Shown here in pieces: positions 36,526 through 46,925 of a stretch of 64,000 nt of DNA. Location of the stretch: assembly GCA_003252535.1 (NCBI GenBank), contig QKDN01000020.1, forward strand, positions 1-64,000. The letters run 5' to 3'. Each line of letters begins with the position of its first letter. The stretch's first letter is position 1. The notes beneath the pieces were generated by a model, which saw only the letters and a list, made by a program, of their open reading frames with translations, was not told where the DNA came from and made no database searches. This stretch comes from Campylobacterota bacterium. GTDB lineage: Bacteria > Campylobacterota > Campylobacteria > Campylobacterales > Sulfurovaceae. A program made the position numbers and the translations under genes.

Positions 36526-36611
36526 GTAGGTTCGATTTCATCGAACACTATTCCATAAATACGGAAATTTTTCAGATCTCAGCCAACTTCGTTCGATGAA
36601 ATCGAACCTAC
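36526..36611. repeat. inverted REP pair (BIME-like)
   Basis: A 21-bp sequence at 36526-36546 (GTAGGTTCGATTTCATCGAA then C) recurs as its exact reverse complement at 36591-36611, 44 bp apart. Each arm is itself a small hairpin (GTTCGAT/ATCGAAC) preceded by GTAG, the hallmark of REP sequences moved by RAYT transposases. It sits between nifU and the convergent small membrane protein gene. Confidence 0.7.
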
Positions 36612-36629
36612 AGATAGTAAATCTTTCTT

Positions 36630-36851
36630 CTATTTTAATCTTTTAATCAATCTGACTATCCCTCTGAATACCAATACTACGATATAGATCGTCAGAGTAA
36701 AGATGAGTGGATGGATCGCTCCAAGCCCATAGGCTCCCGCATGGGGAAGCGCTGCGGCGTGATCGAGCGGATGGCTTGTCCATTCTTTGAAGTGCATTCC
36801 TATTGCCAGGAACAGGAAAATACCTGTGAAGATCAATATCTCTTTTTTCAT
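36630..36851 (-). CDS. small two-helix membrane protein
   Basis: A 73-aa protein with transmembrane segments ILIFTGIFLFLAIGMHF and IHPLIFTLTIYIVVLVFRGIV and a basic C-terminus (RLIKRLK). The loop HPLDHAAALPHAGAYG has three histidines. No family is recognised. It is monocistronic. Confidence 0.6.
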   Translation of the reverse strand: MKKEILIFTGIFLFLAIGMHFKEWTSHPLDHAAALPHAGAYGLGAIHPLIFTLTIYIVVLVFRGIVRLIKRLK

Positions 36852-36905
36852 CTGATTGTTACCCCATTTTATTTTTAGACAATATTACCAAATAATTATT
36901 ATAAT

Positions 36906-37235
36906 CTATACTACTATTTTGAGTAGTTTGGCATACTCTCTGGGTATTTCGAACGGCTTTCCGTCCAAATAATTCTCGGCCATTTTGGTGATCCATGTTC
37001 GTGATGTCTCTATTTCGTAGAATTTCACTTCGGTTGCATCACTGTTGACTTCATAACGCCCGATATCTACTTTCAATGCTTCTTTTTCCCCCTCAAGCAT
37101 GATCTCGAGATGGATCTTTTTGGATTTGGTATCAAGATTGAATCGCAACATCTTTCCGTACTCCCTGATTTTGTAATTGGCGAACGCTTTGAACGCGCTA
37201 CTGAAAAGGATCGACCTTTTCGAACCAAGCTGCAT
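36906..37235 (-). CDS. conserved small protein of unknown function
   Basis: A 109-aa soluble protein with an apparent alternating beta pattern (KIHLEIMLEGEKEALKVDIGRYEV). It opens directly at the stop of the LysR gene (TAGTGATG arrangement), so it is coupled to it. ATG 37235 is preferred over GTG 37238. It may be a LysR-operon accessory; no family is recognised. Confidence 0.55.
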   Translation of the reverse strand: MQLGSKRSILFSSAFKAFANYKIREYGKMLRFNLDTKSKKIHLEIMLEGEKEALKVDIGRYEVNSDATEVKFYEIETSRTWITKMAENYLDGKPFEIPREYAKLLKIVV

Positions 37236-37237
37236 CA

Positions 37238-38131
37238 CTATCTTGCTGCAAGCATCTGGGTGATCATACTTCTGGCAAAATAGGAGAACTTCTCAAAAAG
37301 ACCACTATGGTATTTGTCCTTGTGATAGATCATCAGGAAGCTCCTTTTACACTCGAAGTTGCGTATATCCACTTTGTGGAGCAGATTCTTCTCAAGCTCG
37401 GTCGCCACGGCTATCTTCGATATGCATGTCAGGCAGTGGTTGTTCATCAATATACTTTTGATCGATTCGGTATGTCCGAGCTCGAGGAAGATGTTCAGCG
37501 GCGGTGTCTTGTCCTTGATATAGTCGAGGAAGACCTCCCGCGTCCCGCTCCCCTCCTCTCTGAGCACCCACTTCCTCTTTGCCAGAGAATCTATATAATA
37601 GGTTTCGTTCAGCGAGGGATCGGCTGTCACGACGATGAGCTCATCGACCCCTATTTTTTCCGAAAGTATCTCGGGATCGGTCACAATACCTTCGATGAAA
37701 CCGATATCGATCGCCCCCTCCTTGATGAGCTCCACTATCTCTTTGCTGTTCCCCTCTTTGAGCGATATCTTCACCTCCGGGTAATTATGCATATAATTGC
37801 AGATGATCGGCGGCATGAGGTAGTCTACGATCGTCGTGCTCGCCCCTACCCTGATCAGACCCTTGTTAATAGAGTTCTTGAATTCATACTCTATATCGGA
37901 GAGTTTTTTGTAGATCGGTATGATCTCCTTGTGAAATGCCCGCCCCACTTCGTTGAGTATGAGCTTTTTATTGATCCTGTCAAAGAGCGGTTTACCGAGG
38001 ATATTCTCCAGTTCCTTGATCGACATCGATACAGCCGACTGGCTCAGCTCCATATCTTTGGCTACTTTTGTCAGGTGGCTTGACTTGACGACATTAAGAA
38101 AGATTTCCAATTGACGAAGTGTTAGTTTCAT
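37238..38131 (-). CDS. LysR-family regulator (YeiE-like)
   Basis: A 297-aa LysR regulator. The N-terminal winged HTH is TLRQLEIFLNVVKSSHLTKVAKDMELSQSAVSMSI (two pieces of one domain), and the effector domain has IRVGASTTIVDYLMPPII and a hinge region. It is divergent from the yeiH-like gene, and YeiE/YeiH pairing is known in enterobacteria, so it probably controls that exporter. The AT-rich spacer contains TTGAATTTTTTCAA at 38236-38249. Confidence 0.85.
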   Translation of the reverse strand: MKLTLRQLEIFLNVVKSSHLTKVAKDMELSQSAVSMSIKELENILGKPLFDRINKKLILNEVGRAFHKEIIPIYKKLSDIEYEFKNSINKGLIRVGASTTIVDYLMPPIICNYMHNYPEVKISLKEGNSKEIVELIKEGAIDIGFIEGIVTDPEILSEKIGVDELIVVTADPSLNETYYIDSLAKRKWVLREEGSGTREVFLDYIKDKTPPLNIFLELGHTESIKSILMNNHCLTCISKIAVATELEKNLLHKVDIRNFECKRSFLMIYHKDKYHSGLFEKFSYFARSMITQMLAAR

Positions 38132-38271
38132 GACCGATACTCACATTACATAATTTCTGATTATTTTGTTCAATAATCTTGATTTGTAAATCATATCAAA
38201 AAAATAGTATAATTTCCAAATAATAATCAAAATTATTGAATTTTTTCAAAGTCCACAACAAAAGGAAATCC

Positions 38272-39375
38272 ATGCCTTTCTCTCCGGAAAAAAGAAAAGA
38301 TACCATCTCAGGGATCATTTTCGTTGCTATTATCGCTGCAGGTGCGACCTATATCGCTTCACTTGCCCCAGTTCAGTCACTCGGTCTTTCACCGCTTGTT
38401 ATCGGTATAGTCATCGGTATATTTTACGCCAATACTCTCCATAACCATATCCCGGCCCCCTGGGAAAGCGGTATCACCTTCTCAGGCAAGAAGATCCTCC
38501 GTTTTGCTATCGTCTTTTACGGTTTCAGGATCACATTCCAGCAAATAGCCGACGTAGGTATCGAAGGCTTTCTTGTCTCTCTTATCATGCTCAGTTCTAC
38601 GTTCATTCTCGGTACATGGGTCGGTCAGAAGATGTTCGGCATGGACAGGGATACTTCCATGCTCAGCGCTTCGGGTGCATCGGTGTGCGGTGCGGCAGCG
38701 GTACTCGCTACAGAGCCTGTCCTCAAGGCAGAAGAGCACAAAGCTGCTATTGCAGTATCGATGGTCGTCCTCTTCGGTACTATTTCGATGTTCCTCTATC
38801 CTGTACTCTACGCAGTGATCATCGAACCTGCTACAGGATGGCTCCATATGGACCCGCAGGCTTTCGGTATCTATGTAGGCGGTACCATCCATGAGGTCGC
38901 ACAGGTCGTAGCCGTCCCCGCTTCTATCCCGGGTGCCAGTGAAGAGATGGCGAACGCTGCCGTGATCGTCAAGATGACAAGGGTCATTATGATCGCCCCT
39001 ATGCTTATTGTACTTGGTGTGTATCTTAGTTACACACAAAGAAATAACGGGACAGAGAACTCTGACGGTATCAAACTTGTTATCCCTTGGTTTGCCGTTT
39101 ATTTCATCGCTATGGCCGGTGTCAACTCCCTGATCCTGAGCTATACCTCTACTGCGCCGGAAGCTATCGCAGCCTCAATAAACGGGGCTATCGGTATAGT
39201 CAACGAGATAGACACTTTCCTCCTTACCATGGCAATGACTGCACTAGGTATGGGGACAAGGTTTGCCAAGTTCAAAGGACTGGGTATGGCACCCGTTTAC
39301 AGTGCCCTGATCATGTTCATCTGGCTTGTTGTCGGGGGCTTTGCAGTAGTGCAGATCATCACCAAAGTACTGTAG
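38272..39375 (+). CDS. YeiH-family (UPF0324) membrane transporter
   Basis: A 367-aa protein with about ten transmembrane helices. Family marks are LGLSPLVIGIVIGIFYANT, SGASVCGAAAVLATEPVL and YVGGTIHEVAQVVA. YeiH proteins are putative sulfate or anion exporters and are common in sulfur-metabolising bacteria. ATG 38272 has AAAGGA upstream; the frame from 38236 is rejected. It is divergent from the LysR gene. Confidence 0.88.
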   Translation: MPFSPEKRKDTISGIIFVAIIAAGATYIASLAPVQSLGLSPLVIGIVIGIFYANTLHNHIPAPWESGITFSGKKILRFAIVFYGFRITFQQIADVGIEGFLVSLIMLSSTFILGTWVGQKMFGMDRDTSMLSASGASVCGAAAVLATEPVLKAEEHKAAIAVSMVVLFGTISMFLYPVLYAVIIEPATGWLHMDPQAFGIYVGGTIHEVAQVVAVPASIPGASEEMANAAVIVKMTRVIMIAPMLIVLGVYLSYTQRNNGTENSDGIKLVIPWFAVYFIAMAGVNSLILSYTSTAPEAIAASINGAIGIVNEIDTFLLTMAMTALGMGTRFAKFKGLGMAPVYSALIMFIWLVVGGFAVVQIITKVL

Positions 39376-39492
39376 TTCCGGACTTTTGATAACAAAACAT
39401 TAACAAATTGTTAATAAAGTCAAAATATCCTTGACAAGCACAAATATTATTTGATATAATTACAGCATCAAAACAAATTTAGGAGTTTTAAA

Positions 39493-40176
39493 ATGAAAAA
39501 AATCGTTCTTTCAGCAGCAGCTGTTTTCGCTATGAGTTCATTCGCAGTAGCGGGTGGTGACATCGCTCCAGTAGTTGAGCCAGTAGTAGAAGTACCAGCG
39601 GTAATCGATGATTCAGGTTTCTACATCGGTGCATTCTATGGTTTCCACAGTCTTGAAGGTACTGACAATTCTGTTGCAACTGCACCAGTAGATACTGCTG
39701 AGACTAACACACTTGGTCTAATGGCTGGTTACAAATTCAACTCTTACGTAGCAGTTGAGGGTAGATATCAAATGCAAGTAACTGATCCAACATGGTCAGG
39801 CGACAGCTTCGCTGATGATACTGATGATGTAGATGGTGAAGTTGCATCATGGGCTGTATATGTTAAGCCAATGTACCCAGTAACAAACGAGCTTGATGTA
39901 TACGCACTTATCGGTTATGCTTCAACAACTTACACATTCAAAAATGCTGACAACCTTGCTGCACTTACTGCTTTTGCAAGTGTTGATGATGAAATCGTTG
40001 CTGAAGGCTTCTCATGGGGTATCGGTGCTTCATACGAAGTTATGGAAAACCTATCTGTATTCGTAGACTACACTACTCTTTACGATGACAGTGCAGCAGA
40101 GTTCAACGGTGTTGAAAATGCGAACATCGACGTTCTCGTTACTTCAATCAACGCTGGTGTAAGCTACAAGTTCTAA
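39493..40176 (+). CDS. outer membrane beta-barrel protein
   Basis: A 227-aa protein with a signal peptide (cleavage after AVAGG region) and an eight-strand OmpA/Opa-like barrel: GFYIGAFYGFHSLEG at the start and INAGVSYKF with terminal Phe at the end. The acidic loop DSFADDTDDVDGE may be external. Its codon choice (GCT, GTA, CTT) differs from neighbours and fits high expression. AGGAG precedes the ATG and a terminator follows. Confidence 0.85.
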   Translation: MKKIVLSAAAVFAMSSFAVAGGDIAPVVEPVVEVPAVIDDSGFYIGAFYGFHSLEGTDNSVATAPVDTAETNTLGLMAGYKFNSYVAVEGRYQMQVTDPTWSGDSFADDTDDVDGEVASWAVYVKPMYPVTNELDVYALIGYASTTYTFKNADNLAALTAFASVDDEIVAEGFSWGIGASYEVMENLSVFVDYTTLYDDSAAEFNGVENANIDVLVTSINAGVSYKF

Positions 40177-40183
40177 TACCACA

Positions 40184-40205
40184 CTACCTGGCTTCGGCCT
40201 GGTAG
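40184..40205 (+). terminator. terminator after the beta-barrel gene
   Basis: CTACCTGGC-TTCG-GCCTGGTAG forms a stem with a single T-T mismatch and a stable TTCG loop, 7 bp after the stop. A T-rich tract follows (CTATTCTTTTATTTT). Confidence 0.7.
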
Positions 40206-40284
40206 ACCTATTCTTTTATTTTCCCCTTTTTCACATTTTTTCTTTATGTAAATTCTTTTTTATCATAACTATTCTGGAGTACCC

Positions 40285-42039
40285 TTGAAAATCAGATTCT
40301 TAATGGTATATTTGATCATATCATCTATACGTCTACTGGCCGATACCATCTCAGTGGAAGCTATCTCGGAAAACATCAAAAGCACCGTCGACACCAAGGT
40401 CAAAAGCTCCTACAAAGAGATCATAAAAAGTCTCTATACGAGCAATAACTTTCAACCATTCTGGGTAGGCGGCAACAACGACAAAAAGCTCAGTCAGCTT
40501 ATCAATGCCCTCAATGATCCCCTCTACAACTACAAAGAGAAGGATATGGGACGAAAAAACCTGAAACAGCTCTTTTTTCTCCTCGACAACAACCAGATCG
40601 ATACACAAAAAAAGACGGAAGTCTATGCCAGGCTCGATCTGCTCCTTACCAACAGTTTTGTCTCTTTGGTCGATTTCATCGTAGTCGGAGATGTCGACTG
40701 GAATCTCGTCAAACGCAAAATGGAAGCGCTCAAGTCGAGTGACGATATCGCAGCAAAATGGGAATTTACATCCAAATCGTTCCCAGACAGAACCAAGCTC
40801 TACCAGGCAGCATCAGGCAGCGATATCATCCCTTACCTCAATAGTCTTATCCCGATGGAGAACAGATACAGGAAACTCGTCGACATACTCAAAGACTACA
40901 AGACTATGGAGAAGTTTCCCCAGATCGACTACACCAATGAAGTCTACCAGTTAGGAGACAGCGATGGCGATATCAAAGATATCAAGATGCGACTCCAGAT
41001 CAGTGGCGACTTCCCGAAAAACGGTGAGATCAGCAGAAAGTTCGACCAGGACCTCTACAATGCCGTCATCAAATACCAGAAAAGATACAACCTCGAAGTC
41101 AGCGGCAAGATAGACAAAGTGATGGTCTACTATCTCAACCTCCCGATCAAAGCGAATATCCAACAGACCATCGTCAACCTGGACAAATGCAAACTCTATC
41201 CAAAAAGCTATGAGAATGAATATGTAGAGGTCAATATCCCCGACTTCAACCTGAGATATTACCGCAACGGCTCACTTCTTTACAAAAGTGGCGTAGTAGT
41301 GGGCAGGATCGACAGACCGACGCCGATATTTGACCATCACATCACCCAGATGGTACTCAACCCTACCTGGACCATACCGGACAACCTGATCAAAAGAGAC
41401 CTTATCAAAGCGATCAAAGAACATCCGGAATACCTCAAAGAGAAGAACATCCATGCTTATCTGGGAGACAAAGAGGTCGATATCAGCAGCAGCGACCTCG
41501 AAGGGTATGAAGTGGGCAGCTCCAAAAAGGTACCCTACAGATTCGTACAGTTTCCCGGTGATGACAATGCCCTCGGGCGTATCAAGTTCGTATTCCCGAA
41601 CAAATACGATGTCTATCTTCACGACACCGACAACAAATCGCTCCTCGAGCACAGATACAAGATATACAGCTCGGGATGTATGAGACTCGACAAACCGTTC
41701 GATCTGATGAATATACTCCTTTCCCGGACCAATGGCAGTTATTCACAGTCTAAGATAGATCAGATACTCGCTACCATGCAGCCGACCACGATCTCCCTCT
41801 CCAATCCTATACCGATACACCTCGTATATTTCACGGTGTATAAGGAAGATGGTCTGGCATATTTCAGAAACGATATCTATCTCTACGACAAGATGATCTG
41901 GGAATCAAGCGCAGGGCAGAAGAAGAGCTACTTCAAACTCCCGTCCAAAAGATTCATAGATGTGAACAGAAACGGGCAATCCACTCAGGATGAACCGAAG
42001 AAAAAAGGACTTATCCAGTCACTTATGGATTCATTTTGA
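40285..42039 (+). CDS. L,D-transpeptidase (YcbB-like)
   Basis: A 584-aa periplasmic peptidoglycan crosslinking enzyme. It has a signal peptide, a helical N-terminal domain, a PG_binding_1 segment ([21 protein letters not shown]) near residue 230, and a YkuD catalytic domain with the motif [20 protein letters not shown] then CMRL, holding catalytic H and C. The insertion of a long capping loop is typical of the YcbB type. The start is TTG 40285 with TGGAG upstream. It converges with ruvC, whose stop overlaps by a few bases. Confidence 0.9.
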   Translation: MKIRFLMVYLIISSIRLLADTISVEAISENIKSTVDTKVKSSYKEIIKSLYTSNNFQPFWVGGNNDKKLSQLINALNDPLYNYKEKDMGRKNLKQLFFLLDNNQIDTQKKTEVYARLDLLLTNSFVSLVDFIVVGDVDWNLVKRKMEALKSSDDIAAKWEFTSKSFPDRTKLYQAASGSDIIPYLNSLIPMENRYRKLVDILKDYKTMEKFPQIDYTNEVYQLGDSDGDIKDIKMRLQISGDFPKNGEISRKFDQDLYNAVIKYQKRYNLEVSGKIDKVMVYYLNLPIKANIQQTIVNLDKCKLYPKSYENEYVEVNIPDFNLRYYRNGSLLYKSGVVVGRIDRPTPIFDHHITQMVLNPTWTIPDNLIKRDLIKAIKEHPEYLKEKNIHAYLGDKEVDISSSDLEGYEVGSSKKVPYRFVQFPGDDNALGRIKFVFPNKYDVYLHDTDNKSLLEHRYKIYSSGCMRLDKPFDLMNILLSRTNGSYSQSKIDQILATMQPTTISLSNPIPIHLVYFTVYKEDGLAYFRNDIYLYDKMIWESSAGQKKSYFKLPSKRFIDVNRNGQSTQDEPKKKGLIQSLMDSF

Positions 42040-42519
42040 TCCTTTTCCTCTGAATTTCACCCTTTGGACATGTGTTATGGCTACGGCCATAGCATCTGTA
42101 ATATCCAGGGGTTTGATCTCTTTTTTTATCCCCAGAAACCTCTTGACCATGAATGCCACCTGTTCCTTGGTTGCCTTGCCATTGCCTGTAAGCGCCTTCT
42201 TGATCTGAAGCGGTGTATACTCAGCAAAAAATCCGACACTTTGCAATACTTTCAGTGACAGAGCGCCACGAAACTGTGCCAGTTTGAGTACCGTCTTTGG
42301 ATTGAAAGCATAAAAAATATCCTCGATCGCCACTTCATCTATCTCATGGGAAGCAAATATCGTATCCAATCCGTAAGTTAATTCTAATATTTGTTCCTGG
42401 AGTGAATCTTTTTTGATTTTAAGCAATCCCGCTTCGACAAGTGAATAGTTTTTCCCATCAAAAAAGAGTATGCAATACCCTAAATTACGGCTTCCTGGGT
42501 CTATACCTAATATTTTCAT
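42031..42519 (-). CDS. ruvC: Holliday junction resolvase RuvC
   Basis: A 162-aa endonuclease that resolves recombination junctions with RuvAB. The first catalytic Asp is in [16 protein letters not shown], the Glu in [11 protein letters not shown], and the C-terminal Asp pair in [13 protein letters not shown]. It is divergent from dnaA, across oriC1. Confidence 0.96.
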   Translation of the reverse strand: MKILGIDPGSRNLGYCILFFDGKNYSLVEAGLLKIKKDSLQEQILELTYGLDTIFASHEIDEVAIEDIFYAFNPKTVLKLAQFRGALSLKVLQSVGFFAEYTPLQIKKALTGNGKATKEQVAFMVKRFLGIKKEIKPLDITDAMAVAITHVQRVKFRGKGSK

Positions 42520-42690
42520 TCACACCTTTGTTCACATGGTGAATAAAAAAATTCACCGCTTGTTTCTAGCCGTATATTAGCTAATTTTTGCTAAAATCCA
42601 TAAAGTTATTCACATTAAGAAATTAAATCACCTTTATTTAATATGTGATTGAAGAGTTTGAATCTATCAAATTATTTAAAAAGAGATAAA
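42520..42690. other. oriC, upstream part (oriC1)
   Basis: AT-rich gap between ruvC and dnaA with DnaA boxes: TTATTCACA at 42606-42614 (exact consensus), TTGTTCACA at 42528-42536, and on the minus strand TTATTCACC at 42546-42538. A weaker ATTCACC follows. The dnaA promoter must also lie here. Together with 44029-44195 this gives the bipartite origin known in Helicobacter and relatives. Confidence 0.8.
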
Positions 42691-44028
42691 ATGAATGTCG
42701 GCCAAAAAGTTTTGGAACTGTTAAAAAGAGAAATTCCTCAAATTGACTACGAAAGATATATAAAAAATCTTGTTTTTGACGAAGAAATGTCAAGAAGCAA
42801 TATTATCTACTACACTGCCCCTAACATGCTCGCAGCAAAATGGATCAAAACAAAGTACAAAGAGAAAATAGCACATCTTTTCGAACTCCAGAACGGGATC
42901 AAACCCGATGTCGATATCATCGTGGGCAAAGCTAAGAACATCGCGGCAAGTGTACATCAGCAAAATGACCATAAAGTCCATGCCAATACCAAAAGTACGA
43001 AACTCAACCCTTCATTCACATTCGAAAGTTTCATTGTAGGGGACTCCAACCAGTTCGCCTATACCACATCCAAAAGCGCGGCCGAAAAACCCGGAGAACA
43101 GTACAACCCGCTCTTTATCTACGGCGGGGTAGGGCTGGGCAAGACACACCTGTTACAGGCTATAGGCAACTACCACCTTGGTCAGGGGAAAACGGTCATC
43201 TACACGACCCTTGAACAGTTCATGAACTCTTTCACATCCCACCTTCGAAGCCAGACAATGGACAGGTTCCGTGAAAAGTTCCGTGAATGTGACCTGCTGC
43301 TGATCGACGATATCCAGTTTCTCAGCCGTAAAGAGCAGACGCAGGAAGAGTTCTTTCACACTTTCAATGAGCTCCACAATGCCAAAAAGCAGATCGTCAT
43401 GACCTCGGACAGGCAGCCCAACAAGATCGCCGGCCTCGTTGACAGGCTCAAAAGCCGCTTCGAGTGGGGTCTCATGGCAGATATCCAGCCTCCTGGTCTC
43501 GAGACCAAGATCGCCATCATCCAGAAAAAATGTGAACTTGACGGTATCAGACTCGAAAAAGATATCATCAACTATATCGCCACCCATATGGGAGACAATA
43601 TCCGTGAGATCGAGGGAACCATCATCAAGCTCAATGCCCTCAGCTCCATGCTCAACCAGCCCATCACGATGGAGTTCACCAAGAACGCGATCAAAGACCA
43701 GCTCAAAGAGAAAAAAGAGAGCGTCACCATCGACGATATCATCAAGATCGTCTCGAGGGAACTCAATGTCAAACCAAGCGATATCAAATCGAACAAGAGA
43801 CACAAGAACGTGGTCAATGCCAGAAGGATCGTGATCTACCTCGCAAGGAACCTCACACCCAACTCTATGCCGCAGATCGCGCTCTATTTCGGTATGAAAG
43901 ATCACTCTGCCATCAGCCACACGATGAAGAAGATCAACGAGATCATCGAAAACGACGAAAACTTCAAAGTACAGCTTGAAGAACTCTCAAACAAAGTAAA
44001 TACCGACACCGGCGACGATTACAATTAA
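42691..44028 (+). CDS. dnaA: replication initiator DnaA
   Basis: A 445-aa AAA+ initiator that binds DnaA boxes and melts the origin. The domains are I (residues 1-75), a short linker, the AAA+ core with Walker A (YGGVGLGKTHLLQAIG) and Walker B (LLLIDDIQFL), and the domain IV DNA-binding helices ending in FGMKDHSAISHTMKKI. ATG 42691 gives the standard N-terminus MNVGQKVLELLKRE; the frame from 42649 is longer than usual. Confidence 0.97.
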   Translation: MNVGQKVLELLKREIPQIDYERYIKNLVFDEEMSRSNIIYYTAPNMLAAKWIKTKYKEKIAHLFELQNGIKPDVDIIVGKAKNIAASVHQQNDHKVHANTKSTKLNPSFTFESFIVGDSNQFAYTTSKSAAEKPGEQYNPLFIYGGVGLGKTHLLQAIGNYHLGQGKTVIYTTLEQFMNSFTSHLRSQTMDRFREKFRECDLLLIDDIQFLSRKEQTQEEFFHTFNELHNAKKQIVMTSDRQPNKIAGLVDRLKSRFEWGLMADIQPPGLETKIAIIQKKCELDGIRLEKDIINYIATHMGDNIREIEGTIIKLNALSSMLNQPITMEFTKNAIKDQLKEKKESVTIDDIIKIVSRELNVKPSDIKSNKRHKNVVNARRIVIYLARNLTPNSMPQIALYFGMKDHSAISHTMKKINEIIENDENFKVQLEELSNKVNTDTGDDYN

Positions 44029-44195
44029 AATTGATCAAAAAAAAGATATAATTTTGACTGTGAACAAATGTGAATAATCCAATAACGAAGAACAATTGAC
44101 AAAAGCCCTGAAATCAGCCGTTTGAGAGCTTTTTTCACAGATTCATCGCATACTACTATTATCTACTACTTATTTGTAAAATATAAGGAGAATAA
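44029..44195. other. oriC, downstream part (oriC2)
   Basis: Gap between dnaA and dnaN with minus-strand boxes TTGTTCACA (44067-44059) and TTATTCACA (44077-44069, exact consensus) only 1 bp apart, and a plus-strand TTTTTCACA at 44131-44139. Very AT-rich tracts (ATACTACTATTATCTACTAC) follow and are a candidate unwinding element. Confidence 0.75.
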
Positions 44196-45263
44196 ATGAA
44201 AATCAGGATGAGCAAGCAGATCATCGAACAGATTCTGATCAATCTGCAACCTTTCTTGGAAAAGAAAGATGCCAGCCAGATCACATCACATATCTACTTT
44301 TCTGCCCAGAACGATAAATGCATTATCAAAGCGACAGATATGGAGATCGGTCTGGAGATAGTCACCGGCAACATTATGATCGACCATCCCGGTTCATGTA
44401 CCGTCAACGGTAAAAAACTCCTTGATATCATCAGGATCATGAAAGACGATGAGATCACCCTCGAACTGCTTGAAAATTCGCTCACCGTAAAACAGAAGAA
44501 ATCAAAATTTAAACTCCCGACGTTTGATTCGGGTGCATTTCCCAAGTTCCCTGTGATAGACAACAAACCGCAGATCACCCTTGATTCTCTCAAACTGATC
44601 CAAAGCCTGAAAAAAATATCTCTCGCTATCGATACCAACAATCCGAAATACGAACTTAACGGTGCACTGATCAATATCAGGAACAATGCGACCGATCTTG
44701 TAGGTACCGATACAAGAAGACTTGCCATCACTACGATCGAGAACGAGAATAACACAGAGCTCTCGCTGATCATCCCGAAAAAAGCGATCCTTGAGATACA
44801 AAAGCTCTTTTTGGACAAGATCACCATCTATTACGATGAAACAAATATCATTATCCAGAATAACGATTACTACTTCTACTCAAGACTTATCAGCGGAAGA
44901 TACCCTGATTACCAGAGGATCATTCCAGCAAATATCAAACACAATATCACCCTCCCAAAAAAAGAGATGATCGATGCGATCAAAATGATCACTACCATCT
45001 CTCAGGATATCAAGATGGAGATATACAACGACAGAATTCTCTTCCATTCGCTCAGTTCAGACAATGTCGAGGCCAAAACGGAACTCGAGATCAATACGCC
45101 GCTCGAGAACAAATTCACACTCAACTTCAACAGCAGATACCTGCTTGATTTCATCTCCCAGGTAGACAGCGGGACTTTTACGCTGGGACTGAATGAAGAG
45201 AACCTTCCATTTGTCGTCAAAGACGGCAATTTCATGACCATTATCATGCCAATCGTAATATAA
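44196..45263 (+). CDS. dnaN: DNA polymerase III beta clamp
   Basis: A 355-aa sliding clamp. It has three clamp domains, with [13 protein letters not shown] in domain 1, [11 protein letters not shown] in domain 2 and [12 protein letters not shown] plus the terminal MPIVI in domain 3. AAGGAG precedes the ATG. It follows dnaA and is a potential partner of the TnsE-like protein. Confidence 0.96.
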   Translation: MKIRMSKQIIEQILINLQPFLEKKDASQITSHIYFSAQNDKCIIKATDMEIGLEIVTGNIMIDHPGSCTVNGKKLLDIIRIMKDDEITLELLENSLTVKQKKSKFKLPTFDSGAFPKFPVIDNKPQITLDSLKLIQSLKKISLAIDTNNPKYELNGALINIRNNATDLVGTDTRRLAITTIENENNTELSLIIPKKAILEIQKLFLDKITIYYDETNIIIQNNDYYFYSRLISGRYPDYQRIIPANIKHNITLPKKEMIDAIKMITTISQDIKMEIYNDRILFHSLSSDNVEAKTELEINTPLENKFTLNFNSRYLLDFISQVDSGTFTLGLNEENLPFVVKDGNFMTIIMPIVI

Positions 45264-45283
45264 AACACATAGAAAGACAGAGA

Positions 45284-46900
45284 ATGACAAAATACATATT
45301 TGTGACGGGTGGAGTACTCAGTTCACTCGGTAAAGGGATCACAGCGGCCAGTATAGGTACTCTTCTAAGCCATTCGGGATACAGGGTTGGGGTACTCAAG
45401 CTTGACCCATACATCAACGTAGACCCGGGGACTATGAGCCCGCTCGAACATGGAGAGGTTTTCGTCACAAAGGACGGTGCGGAAACAGACCTTGACCTTG
45501 GACACTACGAAAGGTTCCTCGATACATCCCTGACAAAGAACAACAACTTCACAACAGGACAGGTCTACCAGACCGTCATCGAAAATGAAAGAAAGGGTAA
45601 ATACCTCGGCAAAACCATCCAGGTAGTTCCCCATATCGTAGACGAGATCAAAGAACGTATCGTCAGGGCAGGTGAGGGGAGAGATATCCTTATCGTAGAG
45701 CTTGGAGGTACAACAGGAGATATCGAAGGTCTTCCGTTCCTTGAGTCGATCAGACAGATGAAACACGAGCTCGGACGCGAGCAGGTGATGAACATCCATG
45801 TAACGCTCCTCCCCTACATCAAGGCGGCAGGAGAGCTCAAGACCAAACCGACGCAGCACTCCGTCCAGGAACTCCGCCGTATCGGTATTGCTCCCCACAT
45901 GCTGATCCTCAGGGCAGAACAGCCGGTACCCAAAGACCTCAAGCGAAAGATCGCCTACAACTGCGATGTCGACGAAGAAAATGTCATAGATGCGATCGAT
46001 GCCTTTACTATCTACCGTGTCCCTATGAACTTCCTTGCGCAGGATATCCTCACGCCGATCGCCAGACAGCTCGGACTCGACGAGCTCAAGCCCAATATGG
46101 AAGAGTGGAACGACCTGGTCAAAAAGATCGTCAAGCCTTCAGGAAGAGTAACGATCGCATTCGTCGGCAAATACCTCGACCTCAAAGAGTCGTACAAATC
46201 GCTCACCGAAGCGCTCATCCACTCCGGAGCACACCTCGATGTAGAGGTCAATATCAGGTGGGTCGACAGCGAGAAGGTCGAAGACGACGGCGCGCAGAAG
46301 TATCTCCAGGACTGTAACGGTATCCTTGTCGCGGGAGGTTTCGGCTCGAGAGGTGTCGAAGGGAAGATCGAAGCGATCAGGTATGCCAGGGAGCAGAAGA
46401 TACCGTTCCTCGGTATCTGCCTGGGTATGCAGCTCTCGATGATCGAGTTCGCCAGAAATGTACTCGGGATCAAGGATGCCAACTCGGTCGAGTTCGATCC
46501 GGATACCAAGAACCCGCTCATCTATCTCATTGACCAGTTCATCGATGCGAGCGGGGCACAGCAGATCCGTACCTCTACCTCTCCGATGGGAGGTACGCTG
46601 AGACTGGGCGAGTACGAGTGCCATACCAAACCGGGATCGAACCTCTGCAAAGCATACGACAGCAGTATCATCTACGAGAGACACAGACACAGATACGAAG
46701 CAAACCCTGCCTACAGGGAGCAGCTCGAAGCCAACGGCATGGAGATCACGGGTGAATCGCACGGACTCATCGAAGCGGTCGAGGTCAAAGACCACCCATG
46801 GTTCCTCGGTGTCCAGTTCCATCCCGAGTTCACCTCGAGACTTCAGAACCCGAATCCATCCATCATGGCATTTGTCAAAGCCTCAATAGCACACCAATAA
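45284..46900 (+). CDS. pyrG: CTP synthase
   Basis: A 538-aa amidotransferase making CTP from UTP. The synthetase domain opens [20 protein letters not shown]. The glutaminase domain has the nucleophile in [12 protein letters not shown] and the His-Glu pair in [10 protein letters not shown]. Full length. It lies 20 bp after dnaN. Confidence 0.97.
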   Translation: MTKYIFVTGGVLSSLGKGITAASIGTLLSHSGYRVGVLKLDPYINVDPGTMSPLEHGEVFVTKDGAETDLDLGHYERFLDTSLTKNNNFTTGQVYQTVIENERKGKYLGKTIQVVPHIVDEIKERIVRAGEGRDILIVELGGTTGDIEGLPFLESIRQMKHELGREQVMNIHVTLLPYIKAAGELKTKPTQHSVQELRRIGIAPHMLILRAEQPVPKDLKRKIAYNCDVDEENVIDAIDAFTIYRVPMNFLAQDILTPIARQLGLDELKPNMEEWNDLVKKIVKPSGRVTIAFVGKYLDLKESYKSLTEALIHSGAHLDVEVNIRWVDSEKVEDDGAQKYLQDCNGILVAGGFGSRGVEGKIEAIRYAREQKIPFLGICLGMQLSMIEFARNVLGIKDANSVEFDPDTKNPLIYLIDQFIDASGAQQIRTSTSPMGGTLRLGEYECHTKPGSNLCKAYDSSIIYERHRHRYEANPAYREQLEANGMEITGESHGLIEAVEVKDHPWFLGVQFHPEFTSRLQNPNPSIMAFVKASIAHQ

Positions 46901-46925
46901 GACTCCTTTTTTGGAGTCCTTCCTT

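Noticed and set aside
36480-36611. Terminator and REP pair as one regulatory RNA
   Set aside because: The two structures are separate, and the REP arms have the GTAG form of mobile repeats rather than a conserved aptamer.
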